DNA of 55,790 nt from Curvibacter sp. (GCA_019233055.1 JAFAMV010000011.1:1-55790); one strand, 5' to 3'; counted from the stretch's first letter, positions 41,972 through 51,013 are shown. A program made the numbers and translations. Notes: generated from the sequence alone by a model not told the origin.

Positions 41972-42063
41972 TGGAGAGTGGGATCGCCCTGGTTCTGGAC
42001 CAGTGCACCATCACAGGATGCCTGCCCCGGAAGAGACCCTCCCGGTGGATGCTTCAACGCACC

Positions 42064-42152
42064 CTGGCTCTGCAACCCCGCTGTCATGCCCAGGAAGGGG
42101 GTAGACCGGTGGCTTTGCGACCCCGCCTTTCGGACGGGTGTGCCTTTGCTTG
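42064..42152 (-). promoter_or_regulatory. c-di-GMP-I (GEMM-I) riboswitch
   Basis: On the minus strand the leader reads AAGCAAAGGCACACCC, then a GAAA-capped hairpin (GTCCGAAAGGC), then GGTCGCAAAGCCACCGG, a second variable stem-loop, and GACAGCGGGGTTGC. These are the conserved blocks of the class I c-di-GMP aptamer (Rfam RF01051) in the right order, including the GAAA tetraloop that docks into the second helix. It lies about 135 nt upstream of the sedolisin start codon, transcribed with it. The gene on the other side of the same promoter region encodes a GGDEF/EAL protein. Confidence 0.92.
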
Positions 42153-42159
42153 TAAACAT

Positions 42160-42187
42160 ATGTTACCTGTGTTTTCACAGATTTCAA
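42160..42187 (-). promoter_or_regulatory. promoter of the riboswitch-sedolisin transcript with embedded palindrome
   Basis: On the minus strand TTGAAA (42187-42182) and TAACAT (42165-42160), spaced by 16 bp, form a plausible sigma-70 promoter whose start would fall just before the aptamer. The spacer contains the perfect inverted repeat CTGTG-tttt-CACAG (42167-42180), a candidate operator. Confidence 0.55.
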
Positions 42188-42430
42188 CTAGCACAGAACC
42201 ATATTTGATAAATATCCAAAAACATGGGGTTTTCCAGTTCATTTCAGGCATTTGATGTCAATTGATGAGCATCTTTTGATGTAGATGAAATCGAAGCGCC
42301 AAGATCCAGTTGCGGTCCTACCATCTGCTTTATCGGCACCAACGACCGACCGGCAAAGGCACCACAGCCTGTGGCTTCAGATCGATCCACCCCAGAAACG
42401 GCTGGTCAAGCTGCGATCGCCAGTGTCAAA

Positions 42431-45400
42431 ATGCAAGCGCCCGACCGGGCCAATCGGGGGGAAACGGTGTTGTTAGGGTGGCGTTTCGAATCGAAGATTC
42501 TGGGAGCCTTCGCGGCGGCAGCCATGGTGGCGGCAGCGCTGACGGCCCTGACATGGGGGCTGGCCCGCAGCACCACCGAGGCCGAGCAGGCCTGGACGCA
42601 GACCCAGCAGGTGCTCAACGATCTGGCCCGGACCCGGGGCCGCACCCTGGAGATCGAGCTGGCGACACAGACCTTCCGGCTCGCAGGTGACCCGACCCAA
42701 CTGGCGGTGCGCGATGAGGCGGTCGCGGCCCGTGAGGCCAGCCTGGCCCGCATCCACGAACTGATCCACGACGATGCCCAGCAAGCGCAGCGCTGGGAGG
42801 CCTTGCGCGCCCTGGTCAACCAGCGCCTGGCCATTTCGCACGAGGTGGAGACGCTCTACAACACCCAGGGCCCCAAGGCGGCCGCAGCCTACGCCGCCAG
42901 TGCGCCCCTGAAGGCCACGCGCGCACGGACCTATCAGCTGCTGGAGGACATGGATGAGGCGGCCCGTCGGATGTTGACCGAACGGGAGGCAAGGCAATCG
43001 GCCTTGCGCGAAAACTTCACATTGGCCGGCACGCTGCTGTCTTTGTTCCTCGCCTGCTTCCTGCTCGCCAGCCACGCGGTGATCCGTCAGCAGCTGAAGC
43101 AGAACCGGCGCACCCAGCAGGCCTTGAGCGACAGCGAGGAAGACCTGTCCACCACGCTGCAGTCCATCGGTGACGCCGTGCTGGCCACCGATACCGAAGG
43201 CCGCATCACCCGCATGAACCCGGTGGCCGAGAAGCTGACCGGCTGGCTGCTGGCCGACGCCTTGGGGCGTCAGGTGGATGAGGTCTTCCACATCATCAAT
43301 GAGCGCACCCGGGCACGCGCCTTGATGCCCGTCACCCAGGTGCTGCAGACCGGTCGAATGCAGGCCCTGGCCAACCACACCGCGCTGATCGCGCGTGACG
43401 GCAGCGAGTGCCCGATTGCAGACAGCGCCGCCCCCATCCTCGACAACCGCGCGCAACTGCGCGGCGTGGTGCTGGTGTTTCGCGACGTCCGGGCCGAACA
43501 CGAGGCCGAGCAGATCATCCGAGAACAGAACGCGATGCTGCAGCGCCATGTGCTTGAGCGGACCGCCCAGTTGCGCGAAAGCGATGCCTTTTTGCAGCAT
43601 GTGCTCAGCTCCGTTCCAGCCCTCGTCGCCTATGTGAACGCCGAGCAGCGCTACGTCTATGTCAACGACCAATACCGGCGCTACTTCGCCCCGCAGCGCA
43701 GCGATATCCGGGGTTGCACGGTCCAGGAAGTGCTGGGCGGCGAACGCTATGCGGTGGCGGGCCCCCTGATCGCCAAAGCCCTGCTGGGCGAGCCCCAGGG
43801 ATACGATTGGCAACCTTTTGCCGGCCAATGGCAGACCGTGCGCTATTTCCCGAGACGCGACGAGGAATCGGGTCCCGTCGTCGGCTACTACGTTCTGGGG
43901 CTCGACATCACCGAGCGCAAACAGACCGAGGACCACATCCAGTCGCTGAACTCGGAGCTCAACCAACGGGTGCACGACCTCGAACACGTGAGCCGGGCCC
44001 TGCGCACGCTCAGCGTCGGCAACCGGACCATGCTGCGGGCCCACGACGAGGCGACCTTGCTGGCCGACATGTGCGACGCCGTGGTTCACGTGGGCGGCTA
44101 CAGCATGGCCGTCGTCTGGTACGGTCGGGACGGTTCGATCGACACCTTGCAGGCGGTGGCCCAATGCGGCTGTGACGACGGGCTCGAAGGCCTGAATGCC
44201 AGACCCGCGCCATGGACCCAGGGACTGCCCGGCCAAGGTTCGGTCGCAGAGGCCATGCGCCAGGGCCAGACCACCCTGCTCAAGGAGCCGCAAAGCGGCG
44301 CACTGCTCGGCCTGGCCTGCCCCCTGACCGTCAACGAACACATCCTCGGCGCCCTGGTCATCTACGGCACCGAGAACAACAGGCTCGACGACAGCGAAAT
44401 CGAGCTGCTGACCGAATTCAGCGCCGACCTGGCCTTCGGCATCGGCAACCTCCACAACCGTGCGGAGCGGCAGAAGACGCGTGAGGCGATGGATCGCCTC
44501 AGCCTGTTCGATCCGCTCACCGCGCTGCCGAACGAAAATCTGTTCACGCAGACACTCAACGTCGCATTGCCTCCGTTGCAGCCCCAGCCCCGGCCGTTTG
44601 CCATGCTGCAGACCAACATCGAAAGGCTCAGCGAGATCAACGACGCACTCGGATTCAGCCGGGGCGATCAGATGCTGCTCGAGTTCGGGCAGCGGCTGCG
44701 CGATGTGGCGCCGCCCAATGCCACCGTGGCCCGCCTGCGCGGAGACGAATTCGCCGTCCTGCTGCCCGACGGCGACGCCGACAGCGCAGAAGAGCTCGTC
44801 CAGGCGCTGCAGGCCCGCTTGCGCCATCCGGTGCCCATGGGCGACATCCTGATCGACCTGAGCGCCAAGGTCGGCATCGTGCTGCATCCCCACCACGGCA
44901 GCAACCCACATGAACTGCTGCGTCAGATGGACAAGGCCCTGCATGAAGCCAAGAAGCACGGGCTGGGCCATTGCTTCTACACACCGAGCATGGACCATGA
45001 CCCATCGGGGCGCCTGGCCATGGCCGGAGAGCTGCGCCGGGGCATCGAGAACGGGGAATTGCGCCTGTACCTGCAACCCAAGGTCGACATGCGCAGCGGC
45101 CGGGTCTGCAGCGCCGAAGGGCTGGTCCGCTGGCAGCATGCGCGGCTTGGCCTGGTCCCCCCCGGCGAATTCATCAGCCTGGCCGAACAGACCGGCCTGA
45201 TCAAGCCCTTGACCGAATGGGTGATCGAGGAGGCCCTGAAGACGCTTCATGGCTGGGCGCAGCAGGGCCGGGCACTGCCGATCGCCATCAATCTCTCGGC
45301 ACGCAATCTGCGCGATGCCGACCTGCCCGACAAGATCCGGGCCCTGCAATCGGCCTGGTCCGTCGCCACCGGCCTGCTGGAACTCGAAATCACCGAGAGC

Positions 45401-45805
45401 ACCGTGATGGAAGATGCCGACGCGGCCCTTCGTGCACTGCATGAGCTGCGCGAACTCGGCATCCCCTTGCACATCGATGATTTCGGCACCGGCTATTCGT
45501 CGCTGAGCTATCTGCAACAGCTTCCGGTCGACACCATCAAGATCGACCAGTCCTTCGTGCGCGATCTCAATCGACACAAGGACTCGGCAACCATCGTGCG
45601 CTCCACGATCGACCTGGTCCACGACCTGGGGCGCAAGGCCATTGCCGAGGGAGTCGAGAGTGCCGCCGATTGGGATCTCCTGGCGCAATGGGGATGCGAC
45701 ATGGCACAGGGCTACCTCATTGCCCGCCCCATGCCGGCGGGACAATTCCTGGGCTGGCTCTCGGATTTCAGCCCCCCTGCGCAACAGCCTGGCGCCGGCG
45801 ATTGA
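42431..45805 (+). CDS. membrane PAS-PAS-GAF-GGDEF-EAL signalling protein with RGDEF and EGL motifs
   Basis: A ~1124-residue c-di-GMP enzyme candidate. In order: membrane helix (~20-42), periplasmic helical region (~42-200), second helix (TLLSLFLACFLLASHAV), two PAS domains (about 235-350 and 385-500), a GAF domain (~525-690), GGDEF (~700-860) and EAL (~870-1115). The GGDEF signature is RGDEF (Arg770-Phe774) and there is no RxxD inhibitory site before it. The EAL signature is Glu896-Gly-Leu, while other EAL catalytic motifs (LEITES, DDFGTGYSS, IKIDQSFV, AEGVES) are intact. Phosphodiesterase activity is therefore likely and cyclase activity uncertain. The start is unsure: GTG at 42371 or 42467 are alternatives. 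Confidence 0.88.
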   Translation: MQAPDRANRGETVLLGWRFESKILGAFAAAAMVAAALTALTWGLARSTTEAEQAWTQTQQVLNDLARTRGRTLEIELATQTFRLAGDPTQLAVRDEAVAAREASLARIHELIHDDAQQAQRWEALRALVNQRLAISHEVETLYNTQGPKAAAAYAASAPLKATRARTYQLLEDMDEAARRMLTEREARQSALRENFTLAGTLLSLFLACFLLASHAVIRQQLKQNRRTQQALSDSEEDLSTTLQSIGDAVLATDTEGRITRMNPVAEKLTGWLLADALGRQVDEVFHIINERTRARALMPVTQVLQTGRMQALANHTALIARDGSECPIADSAAPILDNRAQLRGVVLVFRDVRAEHEAEQIIREQNAMLQRHVLERTAQLRESDAFLQHVLSSVPALVAYVNAEQRYVYVNDQYRRYFAPQRSDIRGCTVQEVLGGERYAVAGPLIAKALLGEPQGYDWQPFAGQWQTVRYFPRRDEESGPVVGYYVLGLDITERKQTEDHIQSLNSELNQRVHDLEHVSRALRTLSVGNRTMLRAHDEATLLADMCDAVVHVGGYSMAVVWYGRDGSIDTLQAVAQCGCDDGLEGLNARPAPWTQGLPGQGSVAEAMRQGQTTLLKEPQSGALLGLACPLTVNEHILGALVIYGTENNRLDDSEIELLTEFSADLAFGIGNLHNRAERQKTREAMDRLSLFDPLTALPNENLFTQTLNVALPPLQPQPRPFAMLQTNIERLSEINDALGFSRGDQMLLEFGQRLRDVAPPNATVARLRGDEFAVLLPDGDADSAEELVQALQARLRHPVPMGDILIDLSAKVGIVLHPHHGSNPHELLRQMDKALHEAKKHGLGHCFYTPSMDHDPSGRLAMAGELRRGIENGELRLYLQPKVDMRSGRVCSAEGLVRWQHARLGLVPPGEFISLAEQTGLIKPLTEWVIEEALKTLHGWAQQGRALPIAINLSARNLRDADLPDKIRALQSAWSVATGLLELEITESTVMEDADAALRALHELRELGIPLHIDDFGTGYSSLSYLQQLPVDTIKIDQSFVRDLNRHKDSATIVRSTIDLVHDLGRKAIAEGVESAADWDLLAQWGCDMAQGYLIARPMPAGQFLGWLSDFSPPAQQPGAGD

Positions 45806-46033
45806 AGTGAACCGCAAGGCACTGCCGCACCACGATGCAGCGGGCCAGCCAGCACAGTTCGGAAAATCAACACAAACTCGCGGTAAACTACGAGGCTTGG
45901 GATGAAATCAAAACGAGACTGCTGACGCAAGGCGGTCCCTCGGTTTGAGCCCCCCGGAGTCTGCCGATCCCGGGCGGGTCCCGCCGCAGCAGCAGGCTTG
46001 CGGCACATCCCGAATGCCCATCCCCATGGATGC
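45806..46033. other. intergenic region before tRNA-Gly
   Basis: No convincing gene. An AT-richer patch (45860-45900) may hold the tRNA-Gly promoter, although it is about 140 bp from the tRNA. Several GC-rich hairpins could form between it and the tRNA, but I could not match them to a known RNA family. Confidence 0.35.
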
Positions 46034-46107
46034 GCGGGCGTCGTTCAATGGCAGGACCTGAGCTTCCCAAGCTCAAGACGTGGGTTCGATTCCCATCGCC
46101 CGCTCCA
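46034..46107 (+). tRNA. tRNA-Gly (anticodon CCC)
   Basis: A 74-nt cloverleaf. Acceptor stem GCGGGCG pairs with CGCCCGC, discriminator T, encoded CCA. The anticodon stem TGAGC/GCTCA encloses TTCCCAA with anticodon CCC, and the T-arm is GTGGGTTCGATTCCCAT. No terminator is apparent immediately downstream. Confidence 0.97.
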
Positions 46108-46567
46108 GATCAAAATCTCACCTCGTGTCATGCCGCGTCAAGCCCCCTGAGAAATCAAGGGTCTGTGGTCTGTGTACCTCTGGCGCCTCACTTTGAGCTT
46201 CGGCCGACCGGCAGCTCCCGCTGGGTGACGGGGACGCCTGCAGTGCAGTGCTCGATCTGGCGGACCGCATCGGTATCGACATCCTGCCGGGAAAAAGACT
46301 GAATGGAATGCTTCAGGCAAGGCATGCGGGCAGCAGGCGGATGGAACATGTCGCCAAAAAGTCCACCGTTTGATCTCCATGACCGTGTGGTGCAGGGTTC
46401 AGCGAGGCCGGTCTCCGGCATTCAATGATCTGCGGGGTTTCGACCCGGGTGCGCCCTCCGATCATCTGCATGGCCGATGGCCGCCCTCGCCAAGGCCGAC
46501 TTCTGGTCCCTGCCCTGCTGCACCACAATTTCCCCTGACTGCACTGCACCCAAGGAGAAAGACACGC
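46108..46567. other. 460-bp region without a recognisable gene
   Basis: Open frames here are short, lack ribosome-binding sites and resemble nothing I know. Being just 3' of a tRNA gene it could be an old integration scar, but I found no repeat of the tRNA end, integrase or transposase remnant. Confidence 0.5.
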
Positions 46568-47281
46568 ATGTCCACGAGTGATTCCATCCAGAAATTCGAC
46601 AGCTCGAGAGCGGACGAATACCGCCAGCAGAGCCGCATCGCCCTGGCCGGTTACGAGGCCTGCCACGAACTCGGTGCCTGCATGCTGGCTGCGGCCCTGG
46701 GCAGTGGCGGCCAGGCCCGGGTGCTGGTCGCAGGCGCGGGCGGCACCGCGCAGGAAATCCTCTGCGCCGGCCCGCTGGAGCCCGGCTGGCGCTTCACCGC
46801 AGTGGATCCGTCCGGTCCCATGCTGGAGTTGGCCCGCCGACACCTGGAGGCTGCCGGCCTGTCTTCTCGGGTCGACTGGATCCACGGCCAGGTCCAAGAC
46901 GTTCCTGCGCAAGAGCCATTCGACGCCGCGACCCTCATCGGCGTGCTCCATCACCTGCCCACCGACGCGCAAAAGCGCCAGATCCTGCAGGATCTGGCGG
47001 CCCGACTCCGTCCCGGAGCCCCTTTGCTGCTGGCCTGCAACCAGATGGCCTACGATTCACAACCCTTGCTGCTTTCGGCCTGGGCCCAGCGCTGGCGCCA
47101 ACAGGGCGCAGGCCCGCAGGAGGTGCAGGCCAAACTTGACCGGATCCGCCAGGGCGCCATCCCCCCGGCCTCCGAGGCCGCCGTGGCCGCGCTGCTGGCC
47201 GATGCCGGATTCGGCGCAGCGCAGCGCTTTTTCAGCAGCCTGTTCTGGGGTGCCTGGATCTGCTTCAAGACACCGGACTGA
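46568..47281 (+). CDS. class I SAM-dependent methyltransferase
   Basis: A 237-residue protein with the Rossmann-type methyltransferase fold. Motif I is VLVAGAGGTAQEIL, the acidic residue after beta-2 lies in FTAVDPSGPMLELARRHLE, and post-motif sequence DAATLIGVLHHLP is typical. The strong RBS AAGGAGAAAG precedes the ATG at 46568. It is convergent with the second GGDEF/EAL gene (56 bp between ends). The substrate is not predictable. Confidence 0.88.
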   Translation: MSTSDSIQKFDSSRADEYRQQSRIALAGYEACHELGACMLAAALGSGGQARVLVAGAGGTAQEILCAGPLEPGWRFTAVDPSGPMLELARRHLEAAGLSSRVDWIHGQVQDVPAQEPFDAATLIGVLHHLPTDAQKRQILQDLAARLRPGAPLLLACNQMAYDSQPLLLSAWAQRWRQQGAGPQEVQAKLDRIRQGAIPPASEAAVAALLADAGFGAAQRFFSSLFWGAWICFKTPD

Positions 47282-47337
47282 GGCCGCGCGGGCATCGGCG
47301 CAGTGCGGCGCCCTCCGCAGCGACCGACGCCCCGCCT

Positions 47338-50300
47338 TCAGATGCCCATCGCCCCAAAGAGGTCGCCGGCAAGGTCTTCCTCGGCAGTTCCGGACGGCTG
47401 CGCCAGCCAGGACTCGAACTCTTGCAGCGGTGCCGGCCTCGCGAACAGATAACCCTGAAAAGCGGTGCACTGCAGTCCTTGCAGCAGGCGGTGCTGATCC
47501 GAGGTCTCCACCCCTTCGGCCACCACGTCCAATTTCAGGCTGTGCGACAGCGCGATGATGGTCTTCACGATCGCCACGTCGTTGGGATCATTGAAGATGT
47601 CATGGATGAAGGTCCGATCGATCTTCAATTGGTCCAGCGGCAATTTCTTCAGATAGGCCAGTGATGAATAGCCGGTGCCGAAATCATCCAGCGAGATCTG
47701 CACCCCCAGTTTTTTGAGCTGCCTCATCCGGGCCGCCGTCTCGTCGACATTGCTCAGCAGCAGGCTTTCCGTCAACTCCAGCTTGAGCCGGTGGGGGTCT
47801 GTGCCCGTCCGCATCAGGGACTCGCGCACCTGCTCGACGAACTGGGGGCCATGGAACTGGCGCGCACTGACATTGACGGCCAGGCTCAGGGCCTGGGTCG
47901 CAGGCCTGGCCTGCCACTGGGCCAGCTGCGTGCAGGCCGCCTCGAGCACCCATTGGCCCAGCTTCAGGATCAAGCCGTTTTCCTCGGCCATGGCGATGAA
48001 CTCGCCGGGCAGGATCAGGCCCCGATCCGGGTGCTGCCAGCGCAACAGCGCCTCCGAGCCGGTGACCGCGCCGACCGCATCCACCTGCGGCTGGAAATAG
48101 AGGGCGAACTGATCCAGGCGCAGCGCCAGCCGCAGCTCGTTTTCGAGCGTGGACCGGGCGGTCACCACCTCCTGCATCTTCGGGTCGAAGAAACGGACCC
48201 CGTTGCGCCCCCCTTCCTTGGCCTGGTACATCGCCATGTCGGCCCGCTTGAGCAATTCGTCGACCGGGTACTCCTGCCGATTGAACATGGCCACGCCGAT
48301 GCTGGCGCTGGTCTGGCAGGGACCCGAGGCCAGCTCGAAGGGATTTCCGAGCGCTGCCAGGATCTTGTCGCTGATCTGCCGGGTCTGCATGAGGGCGGTG
48401 GCCGAGTGCAGGTCCAGCCCTTCGAGCAGGACCACGAACTCATCGCCGCCCAGTCGGGCCACGGTGTCGTTGTCGCGCACACAAGCAACCAGGCGTTGCG
48501 CCACCTGCTGCAGCAGCACGTCGCCGGCTTCATGTCCCAGGGTGTCGTTGATGGTCTTGAAGTTGTCCAGATCGAGGAACAGCACAGCGCACCAGCGGGC
48601 GTGCCGTTGCCGCGAAGCCAGCAGCACGGCCAGCCGGTCCTGCAGCAGGCGGCGGTTCGGCAGATTCGTCAATGCATCGTAGAAGGCCAGGTGCCGGACC
48701 TCTTCTTCACTGGCCTTGCGCGACGAGATGTCGGTCATGCTGCCGACGTAGTTGGTGATCTCGCCCAGCCGGTCCTTCACCGCGGTGATGAGCAGCCACT
48801 CCGGATAGATGTCGCCGTTCTTCTTCCGGTTCCAGATCTCGCCGGCCCAGGTGCCGTCGTGATGGATCGAATGCCACATCTGCGCATAGAACTCGGGCTC
48901 GTGGCGGCCCGATTGAAGCAGGCTGGGACGCCTGCCGATGACTTCGTGCGCGGCATAGCCCGTCATGTCGCAGAACGCCTTGTTGACACGCAGGATCTGA
49001 TGCTCGGCATCGGTGATCACAATGCCCTCCACGGCCTCGAAGGCGGTGGCCGCGATGCGCAACTCATGCTCTGCCCGACGCCGCTCGGTCACGTCGCGTG
49101 CCGACGCATAGACATGGGTGACGCCGTCGATCTCATAGGGTTTGCTGACGATCTCCACGTCCAGCAGGGTCCCGTCCTTGCGCACATGCCTGGCATCGAA
49201 GCGGCTGGCGACACGCAGGAAGCGCTCCATGTTCTGGGCCATCCGCTGCGGCGTCCAGTCGGCATCCCAGTCGCACACGCGCAGGCCCCGCATCTCCTTA
49301 TCGCTGTATCCCAGCATGGCGGCAAAGGACTGGCTGAACTCGAGCAGCCGGCCCTGGGCATCGAGCACATGGATGCCATCGGTCGCGGTGGCCAGCAATC
49401 CGGACAGACGCTGCGTTTCCGCCTTCAAGGCGTTTGCCCAGCGAAAGCGATCGGTGACGTCCTGCACGATCGAATACAGCAGCGACTCCTGGCCCAGGTT
49501 CAAGGGACCGGAACGGACCTCGACGTGCCTTTCCTCGCCATTGGCCAGACGATGGATGAAATTGAAGACGCCCTGCGCCGAGGACTCCGCCAGCCGCATC
49601 TCGGCCTGGATGTTCTTCAGGTCCTGGGTGTTGATCTGCGCGATGTTCATGCGCAGCATCCGCTCACGCGCATAGCCGTAGAAAGTCGCCGCCGCCTGAT
49701 TCACGTCCATCAACTGCCCGTCTTCGGCCCGGATCAGGAGCATGGGCGCCAGACAGTCCTCGAACAGGGCCCGATGCCGGAGTTCACTCACGGCCAGCCT
49801 GAGGTTCTGCCGCTGCATGCGCCACATCAGCAGGCTGATGACGAAGACCAGCCCCAGTCCCAGGACCGTGACACCCAGGGCCCGCCGGTTCTCGAACAGA
49901 TGCCGGGCACGGATCGCACCCAGGCCCTCCTCCTCGTCCAGCGCCGCCACCACGCTGACCGGCCAATTGCCAAGCCGCCGCCAGGAATACAGCATCGGCC
50001 GGCCCGGATCGGTTTGCGCATCCCGGAAGGTGCCGCGTGCGCCGGGGGCTGCATGCACATAGGGCCGCCCCACCAGCATGGTGTCGTCGGTCAACGGCCG
50101 CGCCCCGTCCGAGCGGACGATCTGGGCTCCATCGTCCCGGACGACGAGCAGCACATCATGGCTGGCCAGCTTGAGCGCCTGGATGTCCTCCGAGAAATGA
50201 TCGGTCAGCAAGGGGATCGCGATCACCCCGACGAAACGATCCCGGTCGAAGATCGGCCGGGTCACCTGGATCAGGCTGACGCCAGCCAATCGCCCCATGA

Positions 50301-50778
50301 TCGGCTGGCTGATGAAGATCCGATCCTCGCGGGTGTGCAGGTGCACCCGGAAGTGCGCACGGTCGCCAAAATAGACCTTGTCCCGGGTGGGATAGCTTGA
50401 ATAGGCCAGATAGCCATCGGCGTCAAAGACGGTGATGAACTTGATCTCGCCCGCCGGGTAGACCCGCATCATGTCCCTGACCTCGGCGTCGAAATGGCCG
50501 CGATCGTTCACGTACACCGAGCGAAGGTATTTGAGCGCGGTATCGATCCCCCGCAAGGTGGCATCCGTCTGCAATGCCAGGGTCTCCGTCTCCTGCTGGA
50601 CACGGAATTCGGCCTGCCCGGCCGCTTCGGCCATTTCACGCACCTGCCGGCCGGCCTGCGCCTGCCACAGCAACAGGCTTGCCAGGAGGGCCAGGACCGG
50701 CAGCACCACGGCAAAGGCCTTCACCCGCCGCCCCCGGTGCTGCCAACGGGATTCAAATCGGCGCCAGAACATCTGCAA
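47338..50778 (-). CDS. membrane Cache-PAS-GGDEF-EAL bifunctional c-di-GMP protein
   Basis: A 1146-residue protein. Helix 1 (~20-42) and helix 2 (ALGVTVLGLGLVFVISLLMW) bracket a periplasmic dCache-like sensor (~45-300; FITVFDADGYLAYSSYP, GDRAHFRVHLHTREDRIFISQP). Three PAS domains follow (about 335-450, 460-580 and 585-705), then a canonical GGDEF (Gly777-Phe781) with an intact I-site RDND (768-771), then EAL (Glu909 in SEALLRW) with ELTES, DDFGTGYSS, LKIDRTFI and AEGVET. Both cyclase and phosphodiesterase sites look functional. It probably senses a small extracellular molecule. It stands alone. Confidence 0.92.
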   Translation of the reverse strand: MQMFWRRFESRWQHRGRRVKAFAVVLPVLALLASLLLWQAQAGRQVREMAEAAGQAEFRVQQETETLALQTDATLRGIDTALKYLRSVYVNDRGHFDAEVRDMMRVYPAGEIKFITVFDADGYLAYSSYPTRDKVYFGDRAHFRVHLHTREDRIFISQPIMGRLAGVSLIQVTRPIFDRDRFVGVIAIPLLTDHFSEDIQALKLASHDVLLVVRDDGAQIVRSDGARPLTDDTMLVGRPYVHAAPGARGTFRDAQTDPGRPMLYSWRRLGNWPVSVVAALDEEEGLGAIRARHLFENRRALGVTVLGLGLVFVISLLMWRMQRQNLRLAVSELRHRALFEDCLAPMLLIRAEDGQLMDVNQAAATFYGYARERMLRMNIAQINTQDLKNIQAEMRLAESSAQGVFNFIHRLANGEERHVEVRSGPLNLGQESLLYSIVQDVTDRFRWANALKAETQRLSGLLATATDGIHVLDAQGRLLEFSQSFAAMLGYSDKEMRGLRVCDWDADWTPQRMAQNMERFLRVASRFDARHVRKDGTLLDVEIVSKPYEIDGVTHVYASARDVTERRRAEHELRIAATAFEAVEGIVITDAEHQILRVNKAFCDMTGYAAHEVIGRRPSLLQSGRHEPEFYAQMWHSIHHDGTWAGEIWNRKKNGDIYPEWLLITAVKDRLGEITNYVGSMTDISSRKASEEEVRHLAFYDALTNLPNRRLLQDRLAVLLASRQRHARWCAVLFLDLDNFKTINDTLGHEAGDVLLQQVAQRLVACVRDNDTVARLGGDEFVVLLEGLDLHSATALMQTRQISDKILAALGNPFELASGPCQTSASIGVAMFNRQEYPVDELLKRADMAMYQAKEGGRNGVRFFDPKMQEVVTARSTLENELRLALRLDQFALYFQPQVDAVGAVTGSEALLRWQHPDRGLILPGEFIAMAEENGLILKLGQWVLEAACTQLAQWQARPATQALSLAVNVSARQFHGPQFVEQVRESLMRTGTDPHRLKLELTESLLLSNVDETAARMRQLKKLGVQISLDDFGTGYSSLAYLKKLPLDQLKIDRTFIHDIFNDPNDVAIVKTIIALSHSLKLDVVAEGVETSDQHRLLQGLQCTAFQGYLFARPAPLQEFESWLAQPSGTAEEDLAGDLFGAMGI

Positions 50779-50903
50779 CCAAACGAAGAACGCGCAAGGG
50801 CAATTCCATCAAGAAACCAGCCCCCTGGCCACGGCGCTCCGGACTTCCACCTGACACGATCCGGCCTATCAGAGCATGGTGCCGTTGGAGATCGCTCAGG
50901 CAG

Positions 50904-50925
50904 TATTGTGCGGATCTGGACAATA
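50904..50925. promoter_or_regulatory. TATTGT-N10-ACAATA inverted repeat upstream of the GGDEF/EAL gene
   Basis: TATTGT (50904-50909) and ACAATA (50920-50925) form a palindrome with the same arms and spacing as the marR/isomerase operator at 37632. On the minus strand TTGACT (50946-50941) lies 15 bp from TATTGT, a possible promoter overlapping the palindrome, 126-147 bp before the gene start. Confidence 0.5.
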
Positions 50926-51013
50926 TTTCAGCTTGATGTGAGTCAAGCCAGAACAAATCGGAAACGGGGGGGCGCGGAGAGAGCGGCCATTCCTCCCGGG
51001 CAGCACCGACATG

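Noticed and set aside
42473..45817. 1114-codon minus-strand frame opposite the GGDEF/EAL gene
   Set aside because: No family similarity; the plus strand encodes recognisable PAS, GAF, GGDEF and EAL domains.
45860..46033. Possible second riboswitch before tRNA-Gly (contains GACGCAAGGCGG)
   Set aside because: Only one short block resembles the GEMM core; the GAAA hairpin and 3' conserved block are missing, and it would lead into a tRNA.
46138..46421. Short frames in the region after tRNA-Gly
   Set aside because: No ribosome-binding site, no similarity and atypical residue composition; treated as non-coding.
46034..46567. tRNA-Gly as an integration site for a mobile element
   Set aside because: No integrase, no repeated tRNA 3' end and ordinary flanking genes within the window.
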